Shown: piece after piece, positions 28,028 through 32,064 of the stretch | How positions within the stretch are numbered: the stretch's first letter is position 1 | Layout of the letters: the number at the start of each line of letters is the position of its first letter | Assembly (NCBI GenBank): GCA_031265155.1 | Contig: JAISDB010000198.1 | Location: 1 to 32,064 of the forward strand | Direction: 5' to 3' | From: Prevotellaceae bacterium | GTDB lineage: Bacteria > Bacteroidota > Bacteroidia > Bacteroidales > UBA932 | Length of the DNA stretch: 32,064 bases | Notes under the pieces: generated by a model | The model's input: the letters and a program-made list of their open reading frames with translations, nothing else | Databases searched by the model: none | What the model was told of the DNA's origin: nothing | Translations under genes and position numbers: made by a program

Positions 28028-28933
28028 ATGAAAAATAATATTTTACTTATAATTTTAGGATTAGCTTTTTCGCTTGCAGCATTTGCACAGGAAAATGTTA
28101 ATACCGCACAGAATTCCGAGCAGCAAAGTGAAAAGAAAATGCTTGTTGCAGGAACAAATCTTCCCAAAAGAAACCTGAAAGAACGCAACGTCGTTCCATA
28201 TCCGGAAACGGAAGAAGCCGATGTCGTATGGCAGCGTAAAATATGGCGCGCAGTCGAATTAAGCGAAAAAATAAATCATCCCCTATACTTTCCGACAATC
28301 GAAACTAATGTTCATAAAAGTTTCATACAAACTCTGATAGACGGAATAGAAAAGGGCGAAATAGTAGCTTACAACGAAGAATATACAGATACCCTTACAA
28401 TGAAAGACATTCGCGAACAGTTTGATGCGCAGGACAGAGAATATGTTGACGAAAAACTGGATGGTTCGGGCGATACAACAATTTTTGTAAAAGGAAATTT
28501 CAACTGGGGAGATGTTAAGGAATTGCTTATAACAGAAGAATGGTTTTTCGACAAGCGCTATTCTCAAATGTTTGTACGCATAGTAGGAATTTGTCCTGTT
28601 CGAGTATTTCAACGTGCAATTACAACTGCCGATGGCGACGAAGAAAGAACAAGCGAATATTCAAAAAAACAGCTGTTTTGGATATATTATCCTGATGCGC
28701 GTAAATATCTGGCAAAAACAGTATGCTACACATCAAAAAACGAAGCTGCGCCAATGTCGTACGATGATGTATTTCAAAGACGCAAATTTTCATCGCGCAT
28801 AATTTCCGAAGGACTCTCGATGAATAACCGTCATGTTGACGATTATAGCCGTTCGGGATTGGAATCAATGCTCGAATCGGAACGTTTGGAAAGAGAAATC
28901 ATGAATACCGAACACGATTTTTGGGAATATTAA
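28028..28933 (+). CDS. gldN: T9SS ring protein GldN/PorN
   Basis: Signal peptide; VVWQRKIWRAVELSEKINHPLYFP, LITEEWFFDKRYSQMFVRIVGICPV; last gene of the gldKLMN order. Confidence 0.94.
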   Translation: MKNNILLIILGLAFSLAAFAQENVNTAQNSEQQSEKKMLVAGTNLPKRNLKERNVVPYPETEEADVVWQRKIWRAVELSEKINHPLYFPTIETNVHKSFIQTLIDGIEKGEIVAYNEEYTDTLTMKDIREQFDAQDREYVDEKLDGSGDTTIFVKGNFNWGDVKELLITEEWFFDKRYSQMFVRIVGICPVRVFQRAITTADGDEERTSEYSKKQLFWIYYPDARKYLAKTVCYTSKNEAAPMSYDDVFQRRKFSSRIISEGLSMNNRHVDDYSRSGLESMLESERLEREIMNTEHDFWEY

Positions 28934-28978
28934 TACGCTTATTTTGTAAATTTTTTCATAGTTATTTTTTAATTTAAG

Positions 28979-29015
28979 ATGTCTAAAAAGCCAAATGACT
29001 TTTTAGACATTTTAA
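28979..29015 (+). terminator. Rho-independent terminator after gldN
   Basis: ATGTCTAAAAAG (28979-28990) pairs with CTTTTTAGACAT (28999-29010), perfect 12-bp stem, then TTTTA. Confidence 0.78.
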
Positions 29016-29028
29016 TTCAAATTTCAGC

Positions 29029-29379
29029 ATGAAGAACAACGACTGGAAAGCACGGTTAAACGTTGTGTATTCAACAGATACCGACTATAAATACGAATTG
29101 AAAAATACAGGCGACGAGCAGCAAACACTGCCGTCTCGCCAGCAAAACCTTACTGTGTGCCTTGACAGGAAACAGCGTAAAGGTAAAAAAGTGACCCTTG
29201 TTAAAGGTTTTACAGGTACGGCAGAAGACTTGAAGAACCTCGGCAGGGAACTTAAAGCAAAATGCAGCACGGGCGGTTCTATTAAAGACGGAGAAATAAT
29301 CATTCAGGGAGATTTCTGCAATAAAATACTGGAACTGCTGGCAAAAGCAGGCTATAAGGCGAAACGTTCGGGCGGTTAA
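29029..29379 (+). CDS. SUI1/eIF1-like translation factor (YciH family)
   Basis: RKGKKVTLVKGFTGTAEDLKNLGRELKAKCSTGGSIKDGEIIIQGD is the SUI1 domain signature. Confidence 0.93.
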   Translation: MKNNDWKARLNVVYSTDTDYKYELKNTGDEQQTLPSRQQNLTVCLDRKQRKGKKVTLVKGFTGTAEDLKNLGRELKAKCSTGGSIKDGEIIIQGDFCNKILELLAKAGYKAKRSGG

Positions 29380-29397
29380 TTTATTAAACATAAAAAA

Positions 29398-30222
29398 ATG
29401 CAGGCATTCTACGACTACATATCAAAACAACAGACATACAACAGCGATTGTATATGCGGCGATATGCAGACATGTATTAATGCCGGCATTGATGCATGTG
29501 CGGAAAAGACAGCAGCATCAATGAAAATATTCAACAGTAAATCGAATTTACTGCATGCAGGCACAATCGCAAAAATGCCGTTAAATGCATATATTGCCGA
29601 CAGAGAAACCACAAGCTGGACAGTTTCGGGTTTATTGATGATTTATATTGTGGCGCTTATACTGGCGAAAAAATACATCCCGGTATTCGGAATTGTACTG
29701 TTTGCAAACAAAAATAAAAATATAACCTATCGTGACTTTTCGTACGGTTTTACGCAAACGGCAAATCTGCTTGTAGCTTTTTCGATGTTTATTGTATCTG
29801 TGTTCTTTTATTTAGTTGAATTGCATGCTGGCACAGCGCATAAAATACCGCCGGAACTTTTTGCAATTATTGCTGTTGCCGTATGTTTTTATGTGTTTTT
29901 TAAACTGGCTGTTATAAAAATCATCGGATATGTTTCCGAAAACGGCGAATTAAAAAATAAATTATTTGCTGTAGAAATAATTATTTTAAGCATTTTCGGA
30001 TTGTTTTCGGGATTTTTTTTGACTCTGTGCTTTTCAAGCCCATCAAACAGTATAAATATTTGGTTGACAACAATTTCAGTGATTATAATATTGCTGTATT
30101 TATTCAAGATAGCAAAAGTTACAATGATTTTTATTGCTGAAAAAATTTCACCATTCTTTTTGATTTTGTACCTTTGCGCTATCGAAATATTGCCTGCATG
30201 GCTTATTATTGATTTTTTATAG
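29398..30222 (+). CDS. DUF4271-type polytopic membrane protein
   Basis: Multi-TM, FSYGFTQTANLL motif region, directly upstream of hemD as is typical in Bacteroidetes. Confidence 0.75.
   Translation: MQAFYDYISKQQTYNSDCICGDMQTCINAGIDACAEKTAASMKIFNSKSNLLHAGTIAKMPLNAYIADRETTSWTVSGLLMIYIVALILAKKYIPVFGIVLFANKNKNITYRDFSYGFTQTANLLVAFSMFIVSVFFYLVELHAGTAHKIPPELFAIIAVAVCFYVFFKLAVIKIIGYVSENGELKNKLFAVEIIILSIFGLFSGFFLTLCFSSPSNSINIWLTTISVIIILLYLFKIAKVTMIFIAEKISPFFLILYLCAIEILPAWLIIDFL
30169..30176 (+). promoter_or_regulatory. -7 box TACCTTTG for hemD, inside the 3' end of the DUF4271 gene
   Basis: TAnnTTTG match 57 nt upstream of the hemD ATG, within upstream coding sequence. Confidence 0.4.
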
Positions 30223-30233
30223 AGAAAATTAAG

Positions 30234-30974
30234 ATGAAAATACAAAAAATACTAATATCCCAAGCCGAACCTACAGAAAAATCTCCATATAGCGATTTAG
30301 AAGAAACTTTTGATATAGAAGTTACCTTCAAGCCGCTTATACAGATAGAAGGAGTTACTGTAAAAGAATTTCGTCATCAGCGTGTCGAAATATTGTCGCA
30401 TACGGCAATTGTTTTCACTGCACGTACTGCGGTTGATCATTTTTTTCGCATTTGCGAAGAATTGAGAGTAATCATACCCGAATCGATGAAGTATTTCTGT
30501 GCAACAGAAGCTATTGCCCTGTATCTTCAAAAATATATTGTTTACAGAAAACGCAAAATATTTTTTGGGACAGGAAGTGTCGAAAGCATAATGAAACTCA
30601 TAAGCTCAAAACACAAGGTCAATAAATTTCTGCTTGCTTTTAACAATAATCATAAAACCGATTTGTCGGACGCTTTTGTAAAGGCAAAACTTGATTATAC
30701 CGAAGCAATACTTTACAAAACAGTAAACGCCGACATGAAAAAATTTTCGTTGAAAGATTACGACATACTTGTGTTTTACAGTCCGGCAGATGTCAAATCA
30801 TTCGTTGAAAATTATCCGCGGTTTAAGCAAAATGATAAAATTATCGTAACGTTTGGAACAGCAACGGCAAAAGCTGCCGAAGATGCAAAATTAAACGTTA
30901 CAATTAAAGCGCCGACGCCTGAAATGCCGTCAATAAAAACAGCGCTCGAAAAATTTTTGAAACAGCAAAAGTAA
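30234..30974 (+). CDS. hemD: Uroporphyrinogen-III synthase
   Basis: HemD-like alternating fold; TAIVFTARTAVDHFFRICEE, YDILVFYSPADVKSFVENYP, IVTFGTATAKAAEDAKL; upstream of rnpA. Confidence 0.85.
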   Translation: MKIQKILISQAEPTEKSPYSDLEETFDIEVTFKPLIQIEGVTVKEFRHQRVEILSHTAIVFTARTAVDHFFRICEELRVIIPESMKYFCATEAIALYLQKYIVYRKRKIFFGTGSVESIMKLISSKHKVNKFLLAFNNNHKTDLSDAFVKAKLDYTEAILYKTVNADMKKFSLKDYDILVFYSPADVKSFVENYPRFKQNDKIIVTFGTATAKAAEDAKLNVTIKAPTPEMPSIKTALEKFLKQQK

Positions 30975-31025
30975 TAATAATACATAATAGACGTTTATTG
31001 TGCAAATCAATAAACACCCAGACGG

Positions 31026-31445
31026 ATGAGATATTTTTTCAGGAAAAACGAACGTCTATGCCTGCGCAGGGATATTGAAAACATTATGTGCAACGGTAAA
31101 AAGTTTTTAGCATATCCGTTTGTTGTCAATTATGTGATTAAAGATGCTCAAGACAGTGGTGAAGCTACAAAAATTGCAATATCTGTTGCAAAACGAAATT
31201 TCAAAAGGGCTGTTGACAGAAATTTATTGAAACGGCGAATCCGCGAAGCATACAGGAAACATAAACACAACAGTCCGGTTGATATTGCCTGCAAAACGAA
31301 AAAGATTATAAATGCAATCATAATATATGTGCCAAAAGAAAAACTGTCATACGGAGAAATCGAAAAAGGAATCATCAGGGCGCTTGAAAACCTTGCAAAA
31401 AATATTGAAAAAGACAGCAATATTTCCATTCATCCTGTTGATTAA
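31026..31445 (+). CDS. rnpA: Ribonuclease P protein component
   Basis: [27 protein letters not shown] RnpA signature. Confidence 0.94.
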   Translation: MRYFFRKNERLCLRRDIENIMCNGKKFLAYPFVVNYVIKDAQDSGEATKIAISVAKRNFKRAVDRNLLKRRIREAYRKHKHNSPVDIACKTKKIINAIIIYVPKEKLSYGEIEKGIIRALENLAKNIEKDSNISIHPVD

Positions 31446-31626
31446 GTTTTATCAGATTTGCCTGTCGCCACTGAAGCCGCCGTCATGCAGATTCACTCCT
31501 ACATGCTCGGAATATGCGCTTATTGCATTAAAAAAGCATGGATTAATAAAAGGATTATGGCTTACGGCAAAACGCATTTTATCGTGTCATCCATGGGGAA
31601 GAAGCGGTTATGATCCGGTTCCTTAA
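31327..31626 (+). CDS. yidD: Membrane protein insertion efficiency factor YidD (start uncertain)
   Basis: [62 protein letters not shown]; overlaps rnpA in another frame. Confidence 0.93.
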   Translation: MCQKKNCHTEKSKKESSGRLKTLQKILKKTAIFPFILLIKFYQICLSPLKPPSCRFTPTCSEYALIALKKHGLIKGLWLTAKRILSCHPWGRSGYDPVP

Positions 31627-31709
31627 TCAGTTGTTCTTGATCAAATTACTCATTAGCAATAAGTTTATTATAAGAATGCTTAGCCGTATATTGCAAATAT
31701 TAAGTTATT

Positions 31710-31889
31710 TTACGAAGATGTATATTCGACAACAAAATCTTTTATTTTAACAATTCCATCGTTCGTTTCAACTCTGCCTGATACTTCAAATTCAGTGTTG
31801 TTTCCCTGTATATTTCGTCCCTTACTCTGTTTTACTGTCAATGTTACTGTATCGCCAATATTACAGTTCTCAACAATAATATAATTGCC
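31710..31889 (-). pseudogene. C-terminal gene fragment without a start codon, not in ORF track, ending at a repeat array
   Basis: Minus-strand frame GNYIIVENCNIGDTVTLTVKQSKGRNIQGNNTEFEVSGRVETNDGIVKIKDFVVEYTSS*; the frame closes upstream inside the 22-bp repeats. Confidence 0.5.
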
Positions 31890-31966
31890 AAAACGAAAAG
31901 CGCGTTATGCCAAAACGAAAAGTTTAAAATGGTATGAAATTCATACCAAAACGAAAAGCGAATAAA
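31887..31966. repeat. Three copies of CCAAAACGAAAAG in 22-bp units, with a 14-bp insert completing a palindrome before the third copy
   Basis: gccaaaacgaaaagcgcgttat (31887), gccaaaacgaaaagtttaaaat (31909), accaaaacgaaaagcgaataaa (31945). Confidence 0.88.
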
Positions 31967-32031
31967 AACACACGCACATTCATTTTATAGATAAAAATCC
32001 ATGTAATTCGCGATAATAAGTCGGACAAAAC

Positions 32032-32063
32032 AAAAAGGCAGTCGGATTTTCGGCTGCTTTTTT
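32032..32063 (+). terminator. Rho-independent terminator-like hairpin at window edge
   Basis: AAAAAGGCAGTCG-gatttt-CGGCTGCTTTTTT, 7-bp GC core with one G-U plus A/T flanks; either strand possible. Confidence 0.65.
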
Positions 32064-32064
32064 G

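Noticed and set aside
1-32064. tRNA, rRNA, prophage, toxin-antitoxin or defence island
   Set aside because: No supporting genes or structures recognised on either strand.

Overview
The window is a gene-dense, low-GC chromosomal segment of a Bacteroidetes (Bacteroidales-like) genome. The assignment rests on TAnnTTTG-type -7 boxes, a SprF/PorP-GldK-GldL-GldM-GldN type IX secretion locus, a SecDF fusion and DUF4271-hemD-rnpA-yidD synteny. Most of it is housekeeping: LytS-like sensor kinase (5'-truncated by the window), rnhB, UPF0104-type membrane protein, HldE-C/RfaE-like nucleotidyltransferase with a lost HxGH motif, radA, DUF1287 protein, ECF sigma/anti-sigma-like/DUF4097-like adhesin operon, secDF, ileS, Lys/Ala-tailed TraR/DksA protein, lspA, metG, topA, the T9SS core operon, SUI1/YciH, DUF4271, hemD, rnpA and yidD. 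I see no CRISPR array, complete mobile element, rRNA or tRNA. The most unusual signals are: three intergenic 22-23 bp tandem-repeat arrays that appear distantly related, two of them abutting gene remnants; the DRKR replacement of HxGH in the nucleotidyltransferase; a histone-H1-like tail on a DksA-like domain with a recent 114-bp duplication; an exact 17-residue tyrosine ladder in the adhesin-like protein; and two small unlisted gene fragments on the minus strand. I found no convincing complete new multi-gene system.
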